A DNA stretch of 64,000 nt. Source: Plasmopara viticola (lineage: Eukaryota > Oomycota > Peronosporomycetes > Peronosporales > Peronosporaceae). The stretch's first letter is position 1. Each line of letters begins with the position of its first letter. Below the pieces are notes generated by a model. The model did not search any database. It was not told the origin of the DNA and saw only the letters and a program-made list of their open reading frames with translations. The stretch covers positions 404,217 to 468,216 of the forward strand of contig MBPM02000071.1 of the NCBI GenBank assembly GCA_001695595.3, read 5' to 3'. The position numbers and the translations under genes were made by a program. This document shows, in pieces, positions 32,901-47,300 of this stretch.

Positions 32901-35900
32901 TTAGTATGGCATGTCAGGCAAATTATATCGCGTCTTAATATGATTGCACCAGGAATTTTGCCAATCATATATCCTTCCGATAATACCCAATATAGCTAGC
33001 AAACTGTATATAAGTGCTTTGTCTTCACGTCAGAGACACAAATTGCAAGTGTGCGACCTTATAGAATGCCATCGCTTCAGTAATAAATCGGCAAGCTAGA
33101 TTAAATCGGTCTCTGGTCATTGGTCTGACGCTTCATGTGATACCTTCAATAGCTACCTCGACAAAGAGTTAGACGCGATATACTCGGATTCGAATATTGA
33201 GCTTGAGTAAAAAATATTCGTTTAAGCTTTGCAAGAGAGTCACCGAAAGTCTCAGCGAATATCACTCAATTGAGTTGGCATATAGTGAACGCTGCCAATG
33301 TTGTATCATATTACATCACCACCTCCTGCCTGCGCTACGTCACCGTAGATACGCATCAATCGGAAGCATCGCGAATCAAAATACCGAAGTATCACCGTGA
33401 TCTGCAAGAGTTTCAAGAGGATTCTCAGAGGTGCTGAAGCTCGGTCGCATTTGCTGTTGTAGCATTACGTCCACAACAGACACATTCTCATCAATCTTCC
33501 CATCAAACTCAAAAGCTTGGATTCTCCCTAAGCGTCGGCGAAACAAGAACGACGGCGATTGATCCTAAAAGAGTATGGAGTCCACTGTTAAAACGAACAA
33601 CCTTTTGGAGCAGTATGGAGTGTCGCCAAACTACGAAAACCTAAGAATTTCTGGAAGCCGGGCAAGCGTATACAGATCGCCTGCATATTGAAGATATCGC
33701 TTCAAAATATGCGCTTGCGGTATCAGTTGAAGAGGGTAATTTGGCAAGAACTTAAATGTTGCTCTGTATTTCAGGCGCTGAAGATGCCCGATTATGAAAT
33801 TTAGTTGATAAGCGAAAATCGCACCAGATCTCATCTTGTGTCGCAAAAGAGAAGTTGCGATATCAAGTGCAGTCAAATTACAACTTCAGAAAATGCTTAA
33901 ATGACTTTATGGTTTCCGGTAATTTGACACTCTGTCCAAGCGGTCATCAATACTCGTATTGAAGTTGCACAAGGTTTGTCTGCTCTAGCATTGTTAGGGG
34001 TCAGAACGGAACGTCCCTATTCGAGGATAGCTAACAAAGCCATTGCCATTATCTAATTTTTGCCACGAGACACCGGCCAACCGTATATCTAGACCGACTA
34101 TGGGCGGCAACGAAAAGCAAGACAGGGACAACGGCTTACTGGTAGCCGCTTCTTTTTCAATTAGCTGCATGATTGCCGGTTTGAAACAAATTATTTATGC
34201 TCACATAAATGATCACTTTTTTGCGTACATGAAATTCTACGGAATTTGTGTCTAAGGTCACTTCGTCGTTTTAAGCGTGCAAATTAAAGAACGAGCAGAT
34301 AGAATGGTATTTTTTGTGGCGAGCTATGCGAGACGTGGTAGTGGTGAGCCTGATAGATCAGCACGCGTTAAGCAAATTAATAAAGTGCACTATAGATTCG
34401 AAAAGTAATGGTATTAGCCTGAGAAAAGGTCGTGCAAACGAAGTTCAGGCGCTTAGCCAAACTAAGTGATATTGGGCAAAGTTCACGGTTTAACCCCCCC
34501 CCATAAAATTCGAAGTGGGCGTGAAGCTTTAGTTATCTGTCACGGTCTTGCTTAGTGAACAAACAGACTTGCTTTTATATCAAAAATAGGGCATCTAAAA
34601 AGATCCCGCTTCAATAGAACACCTGACAAGCGTGCGATTGCGTGAGCCAGTATATGTCAACAAAGGATAACTAGAGCGCTAAAAGTTGAGTTGTTGCAGC
34701 ACTACGCAAGTATATTGTATTGATTTTGATCTCAGCGGGGAATCATGCAGATTTACTTATCCTCATTTGGCTAGTGATCTGGCGATCAAATCGCAAATTT
34801 GCTACGGAACATAATTAAAGGCGCACCTTAGAGGACATAGCGCGGACAAAATTTATTTAACGGCATTGTCGCGAGCTCACATATCTTTACGAGATTGAAT
34901 GGTTTTTATTTGCCCACAGGCTGAGTAATCCCACAAGTCTAATCGTGTGATTGATAACTACATCAGAACATATTTTACTGCTGTCGCACGAGCTTAAAAT
35001 AGGGTTTGGCAAGGAAAAGGACACTGAAGCTCATCGGGTGATATAAAAGCGACTCAGCGATTTCGTTCTGTACGATGAGCCATATCTCGTTTACACCTCA
35101 ACCTACCAGAGGAAAAAGGAACTTTTGTATGTGCCGATCTCTTCACTTGACCAAAAATATTATAGACAAAACTGCTTAGCCAACTGAAGTTTCGTCGACT
35201 CGCATCGCAGAGAGAAAAATTATGTCTAATTCTACTCAAGCTGTGAACGATGTTATCTCTTTAAAATATTAATTTATAATCTGCTTGAAATAATATGCTC
35301 TCATTCAGTATGATTATTAGTAACAAATTATTAGATTCTAGCAAACCAAAGTACAAAAAAATTTAATTTTTTAGACCAAAAAATTTTTAGCTTAAAATCT
35401 CTAGCACGTATAAAAATACATAGTTATTAATTGGAGTCAAATACTAGTCTTAAAAGTAATTGCATATATCGGTATTATTTTCTTTGCTGGTTGACAACTT
35501 CAGGGGTGGATCTAAAAATTTGAAGCCCCTGTATTGATTGTCTAAAATTATACTTTTCGGGACTTTTGTTTGATGCGATCTTAAAAAAAGTTTTCATCTA
35601 ACCGGTATTTCATTAATAGTAAGCGCAATTTGATTTATTCTACCGAATTAATAGGTTTGTTTACTTCTCAAAATATCTATAAAAGATAGAAACGAAACTG
35701 TGTCACGACGTATTAAGCTCACACACCGTTATCAAAAGAGTAGTTGATGCCTTAAGTTGACATATCATCTGTCTATCGACCCCTTTTCCTTAAACCGAAA
35801 TTTGAATTTGCATCGTCAATTTCTTTGGCAAATTTTTAAATACTCTCTACATTGCCCTATCTTTTACCGCGATCATCCTTTATTAATAAACTACTTTAAA

Positions 35901-37924
35901 TTTGTCTCAGTACAGTTAAGTAATTGACAAAAATAGGATTTGAGTATAACTATCAACATTTAAAGTTTATCCGCAAACTTTAAACTATCAATATTTATGT
36001 AAGTCCAGTTCCACTGACTCGTAACTCATTACGCCCAATCATTCCGATAAATGGTTGCGATGAAAGAACTTCACAGCCTCAACTGCCGTTATCACTCGCT
36101 CGATAGTGCTAGATTAAGTTTTCGCTTATAGTCCGAAGTTCTCCACTGCTGCCGAGCAATTTGTTTTGAGAAGCCAATTTTAGGCTATGCAAACTCGGGA
36201 AAGTAACTCAAAAACACATTTGTGGCGAGCTAGCCATCACAGAGGGACGAAGAAAAAACCAAGTATAGCTGCGCGGTTAAGGAGTTGATAGCGCATAATT
36301 TGCTTCTTAGGATTGGAGAGTACACTTCGATTAGTCGTGTACCACGTGATTGACTGGATCGAGTTAATTAATATAGAAGAGTCAGGAGTAACTTGATCAG
36401 AATAAAAGAGAAATGGGGATGTGTGGATTTTTTTTAAGGAATTTAAATGGAAACTAACACGTCTCGCCCGGTGTAGGATACTAGTATGTGGACTTTATGT
36501 AAAACGCGATGGATGGTTGGAGATGAGGGCTGTCACAAAAGTTATTGCAAAGAAGGCAAGAACGATAGGCATTCCTCAGAGTATCCAAGAGACTCGTACT
36601 TGATCCAATCAGGATAATCAATCCCGTCCATTTCGCACACAAAGGAAAAAGCACGGAATAAAAGAAATGTGCAATTTTAATGCCCACGATAATGCCAGCC
36701 AAGATCAACTTTTTAGGTGTGATCCATCCTTTCAGATCAATACAAAAAACTATTGGAATATGAGATAAATTGATGCCGACCCAGGAATATAAAAAGCGGT
36801 GAAAACATTCTCAATATGCTCTGAGGTTTTCTATTTCATAGCAACCTCAAGATCACATGACCCTCTCAAGCTATACCGCTTCTTTAAACAAGAATTAGGC
36901 CGAGCCGTCACAGTATGCAGCCACAGATCTACAGCTCTTGCACATAATTTAACCCGTAAGCGATGACCAGGTAGCCACTCCATTCAAGGATCGTTGTCGG
37001 TGGAAGCGTCTCTTACGGGCTGTCACCCATTGACTGACCGATTAAAAAGTAATTTCAGAATTTGCGGAAACGTCTTCTTCATTCGCGCTCTTAGTAGTCT
37101 CTTCCGAATAGCCGCTGGCTTCACTGGTTCTATATACGATTAGATCGAGAGCGTGGACTCCCGCATTAGCCATCGGACCAGTGAGTCTCTGGTCTGACGA
37201 CGGCAATTTATCTAAAGCGGCAATTCTTGGAACGAAAGGCAATCGAGTCAAGCGCTTGCCGGCCCATCAGCCCAATCTCCGTCACGATCGGTACAAAGAA
37301 GACAAGACCTACTCAAAGTGCCTTCAAAGGATGCAGGCAAAGAACATTGTTCTAGGATTGAAGCGACAACCATTAATGCGTCGATAGACTTTAAGAGCGA
37401 GTAAGTCTATTCACCTTATTTAGGCTTGATCGCTTACTAGATTGGAGAGATTACATTCCAGTGGGTCGGCAAAGCATGCGCAATATCACTGGAGTGATTG
37501 ATGAGATCAGCGAAGTGATACGTTCGGACGTTTGGTCTCGTATATCACTAAGCCGCTAAATATTGAGGCTTGCTAAGTCAGCAGCATGTTCATCGCTATT
37601 TCAGGATGCAGATACTTTTTAGATTGGCTAGTATCTCAATCTTGCTTTTTACTGGAAAAAACGTCGAAAAATAATGGCATCCATCAAGTGATTTAATTAA
37701 CTTGCGGCCCCTCCGCGAGCCGGATTTACATCGGTTACTGCAGGTGCATGGTAGGTAACGCTGCTAATAGGCCAAGCGCGTCACAGCGTTTAGCGCTACA
37801 GACTCGAAGCTTATGCTCGCAGGCACTGGCATCACAAGCTACATCATAGCGCATAGTGTGGTGTATATTTCGGTAAAAGTATTCATTTTTATGTAATAAA
37901 ACAGAATCTTTTCGTCTAGATGTG
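29901..37924. other. AT-rich gene desert, left part
   Basis: Eight kilobases with no gene I can support. Open frames are short, on both strands, and without family signatures. AT content rises sharply around 35.2-36.0 kb (A/T homopolymer-rich). This is typical of long-decayed transposon DNA between oomycete gene islands. The first about 200 bp (29901-30100) must include the kinase promoter. Confidence 0.6.
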
Positions 37925-38350
37925 CTATTCCACGATGATTATAAAATGGCTATGATCTCCGATGACCAGATGCGCGTTGCCCTCGCCTTATTCAAAATGG
38001 ATGCGCTCAATACAGCTTAACTAAATGCCTTGAAATTTGAAAGCACAATGAGCAGACCACAGCAATGTCCTTATCGACCACCTTAAGTTTAGCCAAAGCT
38101 CACATTTATTTGCTTCCAAGAAGTGTAATCGCAACTTTTTAAATTCAAGTATATTGACCTTCATTACTGGTGTGCTTTTTGTGAAACAATCAAAGTAACT
38201 GTGTTTTACAATGGGCTATGCGCAGGCCCGCCTCGCACGCAAATCATTTCAGTGCTGGCATTGGCAATGCAACAGGCGTTGCTATTCGCTCTTCAGGAGC
38301 AGCACATTAAAAACAAGCTTGCTTCTCCAAGACACTGTAAGCGGGCAGCA
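37925..38350 (+). pseudogene. Relic of LTR-retrotransposon gag (Ty3/gypsy-like)
   Basis: Two short blocks resemble oomycete Ty3-type gag. At 37930-38020 the residues DDQMRVALALFKMDA fit the 'runs ... A..FL.G.A' helix. At 38200-38300 FYNGLCAGPPRTQ and AMQQALLFALQEQ fit the 'F..GL..GP.R..L ... T...AI..ALQEE' block. The blocks are in the expected order on the plus strand but separated by stops and frame changes. No LTRs or pol domains were recognised nearby. Confidence 0.5.
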
Positions 38351-41300
38351 CCTAGGCCTACAAGATCTCGAGTTGTGATTGTCTTGGAGTCGCTCGTCTT
38401 GATCAATCACAACGAACGTAAGAGTTTCCGAGCAAAATATCAGTTGGTGTTATGTCTTCAGCAAGCAAAAGTACATAACTCGCGCCTGTCGCAAAGGAGA
38501 CTCACCTTTGAGTCACTGACAAATGCCGCACTCTCAGACCCGAAGAATCGCTGATCACGAAGTGCGTATGTTGAAGATCTAAGTCTTTGTCATACATGTG
38601 AGGCTAATAAACACCATCAGAGCTTAAGCTGTTTCGATTCTGACACTTTTTAACGAGAGGCTTGCAGTGTGATTAACTGGTTGGTTGAACACCTAAAGGT
38701 TAAACTTTATAAATGATCCTAGTATAGTTTGGTGCGTCGTGAAATTTTAGACGACGGCAGACGATTTCGGTCAGCAGAAAAACATTAGTGGTGCTTCAAA
38801 GAAGAAGATGCAAATTTGGTTACTTTGACGGCTTTTGTATCTTTCCACACTTGAGATTGACCCGGCTATAGGCTTGTCTCCGAATTTAAGCTTTCGAAGT
38901 CATTGCGACCAATCATATTCTTGCTTATGTCAACAAATGTGACTCTATGGTAGAGAGGATGAAAAAAATTTAGTTAGCGGATTAAAGATCCACGCAGACC
39001 CCCTCTCAAATTACAAGCTGCGAGTTGGCCTACACTTACAAATTACACAAGGATTTTAGAAAAATTTAAGTCGAACCAAGTATATGCACATACACAGTGT
39101 TGTCTATGTAGGCCTCGCCGAAGGTGTCCAATTTACTAAAAGAAGAGTCGAAAAGCCAGCATGTTGGGTGCTTTCAAATGCATCATGATAAGCTCTCAGC
39201 GGGCACCCGCTCTGGCTTTTGATGGACAATACAAAACAGTCCAGCGTCGTTTGCAGCGCTTTAGATAGGATCATTAATCGCGCAAGATCAATCAAGACGG
39301 TCATCAGGACCTGGGTTGCAACAGTCACTCAGTCCCGTATTGAGCATTTAAAAAAAAGCCATCTCGCTCCAGTCCACTCAGCTGAACGCTTCTAAGTGAA
39401 ACCACCTCATTTATGAAGAAATTACCTCCCATGAGGTATGCAAGGATGTGGATAGAATAGAAGTGTCCGATTCGTTAAGCTATTTGTAGCCTATCTAGAC
39501 CACTTATCAGCTCGGAGGGCGTTAAATACGCCTTATCACCTTAAATGTACGGCAAAGTGGCTGTCATTCTTCGCGGAATATAAATCTGGCGCTTTATAAA
39601 TCGGGGACCAAGCGTGCTTGTCGACGCGATTTTGCGCAGCTTAGACGATAGGTTGTTTTTTAATTGCCAGTTTTAATCGCTTGAGTACATTCGGCACGCA
39701 AATCTGATGCCAAAAAAGAAATATATGGGCAACGATGCCAAAGCTAGGTGGCTAGCTTGATGACAGCGATCGCATACCTGTCGCTAGAAATGAAAGGACG
39801 ACAGTCTGATATTTTTAAAATGAACCAGCATAAGATATTTGGGCCTTTTCTATAAACGACGAAGACCTGAAGTACGACAAACTCTTGCAGGCACATAGTT
39901 TGGTCATTCAAATTCATGGCAAAACTTGTTTTCTCATCGCGTTGTGGCAGTCCCAGATGCATTTAAGTACTAGAGGGCCCAGAAATCTGTTGAAAGGCCA
40001 CATGTGCAGCTCACGGTATGTCTTTGCAAAGTCTGTCGGTATTGGTAAGTACATAAGCCTAAGCTTTGTCTTTGGCTCGTGAAGTTCGTGCGGTACATAT
40101 ACTTTGAGACATAATAGATTATTGAACTCGCAAAGTTGTCCACATCGTATCGGTCATGTCGAAAAAAAATCCTTTTTGTGAGTAGAATTCCCTTTATTAT
40201 TTTACCATAGGGTGCTAGAGATCGTCTACCACCACTGATCCCACCCGCACCATCAGGTTGAACAATCGGGGTTTTTGCTACTCCTCGTACAGATGGCCTC
40301 CGAATTAACCATCTTGATCAACCATCTTTGCCTAAGTTTATCGCTCTGTAATTGATATTCGATAGCACACCATCCTAAGCTATACAATATATTAAACGCA
40401 TGCTTCAGGCAGTACTGCAGGGATCAAGTAGCAAAATTGCTCATGAATTTTAGATTAAAATTTTATAGTTTTTCGGACAGTATGATTTCAAATTGAAACC
40501 CGCGATTTACCGCTGTAACTTTTGGGTAACGCTGTTGAAAAATGTTTTACTTTTGAGAAGCTTATGATGTCAACAGCAGATCTTATTCAACCAAATGTCT
40601 AGAAGAAATTTTTAGCGTATGCTTAAAGAGATCTACGCACTATGTGCACTGAGACGCCACAATTCTAAGCAGACAGATCATCAACCAAGTTTGCACTAAA
40701 CAGCACGCGTCATACGTATGCGACCTAAGCGCATTATTGCCAGCTCTTGCATAAATGACTACTTCAAGCATCAAAGGAAGATCGGAAATCCCTTTTACCA
40801 GGTCTTCGTTTATAATTACTTTCGTTATTGTAAAAGAGTCGGCTAAACATTATCAGCAAGGCGAGATACGCGATTACAGCCCCTTAGGATATATAAATGA
40901 GCTACCAGATTGAATCGGAAGAAGTGAATTAAATGTTTCTACTGAGGGAGGTCTTTGCTTAAGCCTAATTTGGGTCCATTTTTCGAACAAGATAGAACAC
41001 CATCGTATAAGGACTAAAGGAATATATCACTGAACTTCATTATTTTTCCAGAAACGATGACAACGCACCCAACCTTTGATACCAGTCGTCTTAAACGCCT
41101 TTTCGATATCAAGAGCTGCAAGCCTCGTGTATGTCCCGTGGTACCATCGTGCTCATAGTTGATGAGAAAGTGAGTACACGTGGCCATACGGGTGAAATTA
41201 CCTACCCCAAGGCCAAATTAGTCATGAGACAAAGGATCCAAGTAGTGCGCTTTAAACAGCGGTTCAACCTTGGAAACGGGAGCAATTTTTTGATGCAGTT

Positions 41301-42600
41301 TGAACATCGAGCTGAGACAAACGACGGTCGACTCGACCATAATATCCAGGCTACCGAAACCCACACGCTGGGACTAAGCTGTTTCTAGCGCGGAATGCTG
41401 GCAGCTATCCGACCAAATTTGGAATCGGATTTCGAGCCACTCAATACACAATAGGGCTTTCTCGATAAGTGAGGCGTTCAACCCAATCAATTGTTACTCA
41501 CACATTGATTTAAGCGGTCACACTTTTGCTCGTCCATTTAAGTGACCTATCTCCCGCTGCCTTACTTCAAATCGGGTTTGAATTTGGTACTTATCGGTCC
41601 CGAGTCGAGCGAATAACCAATTAAGCCACAAAGTCTCTTTCAAGCTAAACCGTAGAGCTTATTGAAGATGTAGTCTTGAGGTTCTTGCATTTTTTGAGGG
41701 TCTGTTTCTCCCGCAAGAGTTGCGACTTGACCGCCTAGATCAGCCCCGAGAGATAATCCAAATCGTTTACACTAATCGCACTTGCTATTTTTTCCAAAAG
41801 CAATGCTTTCTGCCATTCTCCGACCGCTAAAGCGAGCTTTGTTTTCATGTCAAGCATATTGTAGAACAGAGGCGCATTCACGGGTCCCGTAAGTTACAGT
41901 AAAATAGCGCGAATTTTTTTTTGTGTTTTTTGAAGCTGCTTGACCGGATCCGAATGACTGGATACAGACCTTTGTATTCTGCATTTGGAAGATACGGATG
42001 CCTCGTAGATGATCTGCATTCTTATAAACTACACGTTGGAGTCTGAAAGATCTGCAATCGAGCTTGTAGCGCTTAGCTTGACATTTTATTAGAGCTGATA
42101 AATTTTTGAAAAATGCTGCTCTCAACCAAGCAATTCTTAATCTTAGATCATGTACGTGAAATAATTTCGAATAGACTGCTAAAGTTCTGAGCCAAAGTGC
42201 TATATCTGATCCCTTGATAGGCATATTGTCTCACCATAGCTTTTGATGAAATCAAAGTTAAATATCTTAGTAGATCGAAAGGTCTCTATGGAATTTGGTG
42301 TTAATTAATGCTTTGAAATGAGTTTAATATGGGCTCATAATGCAGATTCTGATTGTCGCTTTCTCCTTGAGCATCTATACTTATAACGCTTGAGACACAA
42401 ATATCATTTAATCCCGAACAAAATATGATAGGCTCATGGTTTTTTTAATGGCTGTAAAATTGTTACTAAATTATGTGATTCTCATTGCTAGTTAATTGGC
42501 AGATACTTTGGAGATTTGGTCAAATAACACCAGAAAACGAGTCCTCATGAATCAGTTTGCAAATATAATCATCTAAATTCTGGCCGATGGACCTTTTAGA
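38351..42600. other. AT-rich gene desert, middle part
   Basis: No gene recognised. Short frames only. One patch on the minus strand near 41.1 kb looks like a LINE relic (separate entry). The rest is featureless decayed sequence. Confidence 0.55.
41060..41260 (-). pseudogene. Relic of a LINE-type reverse transcriptase
   Basis: On the minus strand (41079-41126) the codons read RLAALDIEKAFKTTGI, close to the non-LTR RT catalytic block 'LDIEKAFDTV'. The preceding frame (about 41130-41200) has NYEHDGTTGHT, which fits the loop before that block. Neighbouring sequence is broken by stops. A single motif supports it, so this is tentative. Confidence 0.4.
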
Positions 42601-42649
42601 ATATAGTGACAGTTAGGCAGCATTAACCGCCAATGCTACTTAATATGTG

Positions 42650-43975
42650 CTTCTGATGATAAGTATTTCAATCGTGAAGCATATGCTATTCATTATTGCG
42701 AACAAATTGTTGATGTTTTCATAACATATTTTGAGGCATTAAAAAAACGCTTTGTGATCGTTCCAATATTGATGTATATCGCTTCGTGTCGATGCCTTCA
42801 TCAGCATGTGCTGTTGAACATATTGCTTTGATGTTTGTTATGCAATGAATGAAGACGTTCTAGGGTTTGTTTGCAATGCAATTGTTGGTGGTCGTGTTAT
42901 GACTCGAAACAAAGAGAAACTTTATATGAGTACACGCTTGCAAATTTTGATGTTGTATCTCTTTATTCATCAGAAAGTCTAAACTCGATGGATACATTTA
43001 ATTGAAACCTGAATGGTACTTAACTACAATTCCAAATGGTGCTTATTACTATATTGCTCGCGTAAGCTTGAGTCAATTGGTAAGAAACGACACATTTAAT
43101 TGTTTAAGTTTTATGAAAATGAAGTTGGAATCTTCACAAATGAAATCATTGACAAGGCAATGATTACTGGAAAAACAAGCGCTTGAAAATACTATTGAGA
43201 ATAAAGACGTTAACTACAATTATGGAAGCTGTTTATTGGAAAGCAGGGTTGTATAATCGAATTCTAATGACAATCGGACTACTATTTGGGGAGCTAATGA
43301 AAGCAAAAGAAGAAGGCAATACACTCTAAAAGCCATTTGTTAAGCAAAAAGCTTTGGTTGGTGATGACACAAGAATCTTTGTTATGGTTATCAAAATACA
43401 ATACCTAGAACACCATTTACAGACGATTTAGCAATTTTTGAAGAGCAGTAAGCATTATCAGATCATTTCAGCCCATCTTATTTCGGGGTACAAGTGATGA
43501 ATAGCAGTGATTATATATTGTGAACGAGAGATATGTTAAGCAGAGAATGTTGATGACACCAAGGCACGGACTCTATGCACATCGATTACTAGGATGTGAG
43601 TAGATTTGCAGATGCTTTTAAACAGAAGAAAAACAAAGAGTTGATTGGTAAGCAAATGGGACAACTTCGATTTAGTAGGGGCAGAAGGTGATAGCTATGT
43701 TTAAGATTTTGGTAAGAAGAATTATTGGGATGTATTTACTTGCGATACTAATGATGTAGAAGGAATGCATATTGTATAAAAGGTAATCCTAGTAAATTGC
43801 TTGAGAAAAAGCTTATGATATCTATATGGAACTCTGTAATGGCGAGGTATTAGAAATTGATTAGAGTGAGGAATTTTTAATTAAAAAAGTATACAGCTCG
43901 ACGTGTAACTACGAGTTTAGATTCCAACCGAAAATTCTCATTCAAAGAGTATAGTTTGGAATATTTACCTTCTCA
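42650..43975 (+). pseudogene. Polinton-type DNA polymerase B, decayed
   Basis: Family-B polymerase motifs appear in the right order across changing frames. AIHYCEQIVDV (about 42680-42715) fits the exonuclease III-type Y..(Q)D block. GGRVMTRNKEKL (about 42885-42920) is followed by NFDVVSLYSS (42942-42971), the polymerase 'DxxSLYPS' motif with Pro replaced. TDSMHIDY (about 43566-43590) corresponds to the 'DTDS' catalytic motif with its first Asp lost. KELIGKQMGQ (about 43634-43663), GKKNYWDVFTCD and KGNPSKLL (to about 43805) match the C-terminal region typical of Polinton polymerases, and YMELCNGEVLEID follows at about 43825. At least five stops and several shifts are present. Confidence 0.65.
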
Positions 43976-44379
43976 GCTCTATTTCAATGCAAAGACAGGA
44001 TCCATAGGAGCAATTAAGTATACAAAATGCAAAAGCATTTGAAGAAGTAGATAATAATGCCATTCAAAGAATAGTGTCTGACGCAAATTAACATCCAACA
44101 ACATTTTACTCTGAAGAAAAAGTACCTCGAAATCAATATCACTAGCAATAATTCTAGCAATTGGCAAATGTATCTCGCATTTTGGCAAAATCAACCTATG
44201 CTGATAGCAATTAATGTCAAGGGCCGCATTCAATACGCTAAATAATGAAAAAACAAGCATCTACGGTGCAAAAAGCTATAAACCAATTCGTAATAAAACA
44301 TAAAATGTCAGCATTGTTGTCGAAACATGGATCTGATTTCACGAATAATGTAATTTAGTTTTTCTTTAATATAATCCAA

Positions 44380-47300
44380 AATGCCTCGCTTATTATTTTC
44401 AGGAGATCATTCAATGCTCGAAAGATAGATTGTTTATTTTTCGAAACAATAAAGGTGAGACTAACACAGATTGAAGACATTATTAGTTTCAAGAAGCTCA
44501 CGCAGAATGTTTTAAAGAACGCAATCTCAAACTACAACAATCGGACCTACTTTTTAACAAAAGTAATACTAAATAAAAAGGAAGGGAGGGCTTATTTTCT
44601 GGAAATTGAACACGATAAAGGGTTTGTTAAGCAAGTTAAAAAACTCCCAATTGGACCCATTGTGAGATACCAAAAACTGCGATTGCTAAAGATAAGAAGC
44701 CAAATTTTCAAAATTTGATCCCAATTTATTTTTAACCCAAAGCCGTGTATGAAGTCAAAATTATGAATTGCGTATTCGATCAAAAATAACGATTAAAATA
44801 TACAAATCAGTCAATGATTTGAAAAAAGTAAAAATAACGCACCAACTAATGATGAAAGAGAGGTCGAAAAGAATAAACATTAGACACGAAAGAATGGCAA
44901 GCACAAATAACTAGTGAACTGAAAAGGATACGCTGTTAGTAAAAAAACTTGGAAGCCAAAATACAACAACAGATTAATTACCAAAAACGCGTTGTCAAAT
45001 TTAAAGAAATTATACTCTAAATCCAGAAAAGTAACATCAATAGTATAAGTATGACTCGTACGTACATCTTAAAAAAAGACACGCAAGGCATTAGAGAAGC
45101 AGAAAAGGTGATTACAGAACTTAACACCATAATGCCATCCAAGTAAAAAATATAGGAAGGAACTATTTACAATCCACAAGAAAAATAAAATACTGGCTGA
45201 GGAAAAAAAATCAAAATTTAAACAATTAGTTAACACGATAGACGACATCAAACAGCAATCGAGTCAGAGTAATCTTTATATGAAATCCAAGTATCGGATC
45301 GTTGATATATGATACAAATCTCGCCCAAAAAAGGAATTTAATGCCTGTGTGCCTAAATTGAAAAAAATAGGAAGCTACTCTATGAAAAAAATTACCTGCG
45401 TCAACCCTACACAGTGGCTATTTGTAATTCAAGTCGATCTAAACTTTTTGCCTGTTGTACGCAGAAAGCGTAGTTTTGTCATCTTCACTTTTATTTCAGG
45501 CGTATTCTTTTATTACCTCACCACCAGTAGGATATTTACCTTACCTCGACCATCGTCAATCAAACCAGACTGCCCATTATAGGCCCCAACAGCGTAAGCG
45601 CCATACTCAATTCCAGTTGTCCAACTCCAGGCCAAACGTTTTCTTATAGTCAAGGCTATGCTTTTTTATCAACCAGGACCAGACAGAAGATCCTCACATA
45701 CTGTCCAGGTAACGTTTCATAGTTCCATCACAAATGCAAAATTGAGTTCCACTACCACGCTTTTTAGCTGATTGATCTTTTCATAATTTTGAGATGTACA
45801 AAGATTTAAGCCGACCCGCCTTCTGTTTAAGCTGACGTTAAGTACTAGGCTTATCTACAGCTGCTTTTTTCAGTCGTGTTGAGTAATATCAAGTGTTATA
45901 TGTTTGTACACCATTGTTTGTTGTGTTATTTAAATTCGTGAAATCATGAAGATGCTTCGATGTATCTTACAGGAAGCAAATTAATGATTAAATTAATTCT
46001 TACTCTTATATCAGCATACACTTTACATTATACGCTATAAACCTACAACACAAATGTCTCTGAACTTTATCTCTTGAGGAATATGTTTGAGCACCGATCC
46101 GACCTCCTGCTACAGTTTTTATTTTCATCGGAGTAGCCTCGTAGCCCTGCAGGTGAGCAATATTCTCGTTTACGACAAGACTGTTCAGTGTTTTTACTAA
46201 GCGTTCCTTGTTCATGTAAGCAGCTGATTAGATACTGTTTCCCCTAAAATTAGGATTCCGCATTTTTAGAAATCCTAAATTTAATTAAACACAATAAAAC
46301 AGCTCGTCAAATCAATTACTTTCCAAACGACGATCATCATTACCCAAATTTCGAGCTCCCTGAAGGTTGTAAAATTCATATTTTAAAACACCTCGAAGTT
46401 CCTTTTTACTAACCATACCTAAAACGCTCATGAAGTCAATTAAGAGAGCCCTTGAAATTGTTTTTGAATAACAGATTTGAGTGTGATATCCTCGGATACA
46501 TGTCGTTCTCCAACTATGTCCGCAAGATAGAAATGGCTCCGAGCCAGTCAGTGTTTTAATCTTCGCGACTTTAATTTGATGAACTGAATTTCTTCTGTTT
46601 CTTACTCATGATTGCTGCATATACACCAAATTTATCTATTTTCTAACCGGCCCTCCAAGAAATGTCCTCTCACCCGCTAACCAAGGATTGTCATTGTATA
46701 ATTTGATAAGATTATCTTTCACTGGATTGTTACCATTTGACATTTGGACCGACTGGTTAGATGTTGTTAGGACTGTTTGCAAATGAATTTAAATCAGGAT
46801 TTTGTATATCGGTGATTGATTGAGATGAATTTTGTCTCAAGAATTTGGTGCACATATCCAGCGTCGACTCTCATGAAACTTTTTTGTTCGTTTCCGCTCG
46901 ATCAACATAGAAAATTTTCAATTTTTCGTCCAGTAATTTTACCCGGTAACCTCCATTTGCTGGAATATAGCCACCTTGTTGGTTTCTTCCCTTCTTGTAT
47001 GATATCGGTCTCCTAGTGCCTTCTGGAAAGGTATTGTTAAATGGTCGAGTATTATATTTTGGGTCTAAATGTTATGCCCATCCAAATATCGCGAAGCACT
47101 TTGTATGCTCCAGACTCAATCTTGAATCCAAAACGATGCGACGAGCCAACGCCGGTATCTTTTTTCTCAAAGTCAATAAGATTCAATTTTTTACCATACA
47201 TAACAACCCCATCACATTTATTTTAAAGCTTGCTTGCGTTTATACATCAAATGCTTTGCCGTCCGTTTCTATACATAAGTTGTGAGCTGAAGTATAAAAA

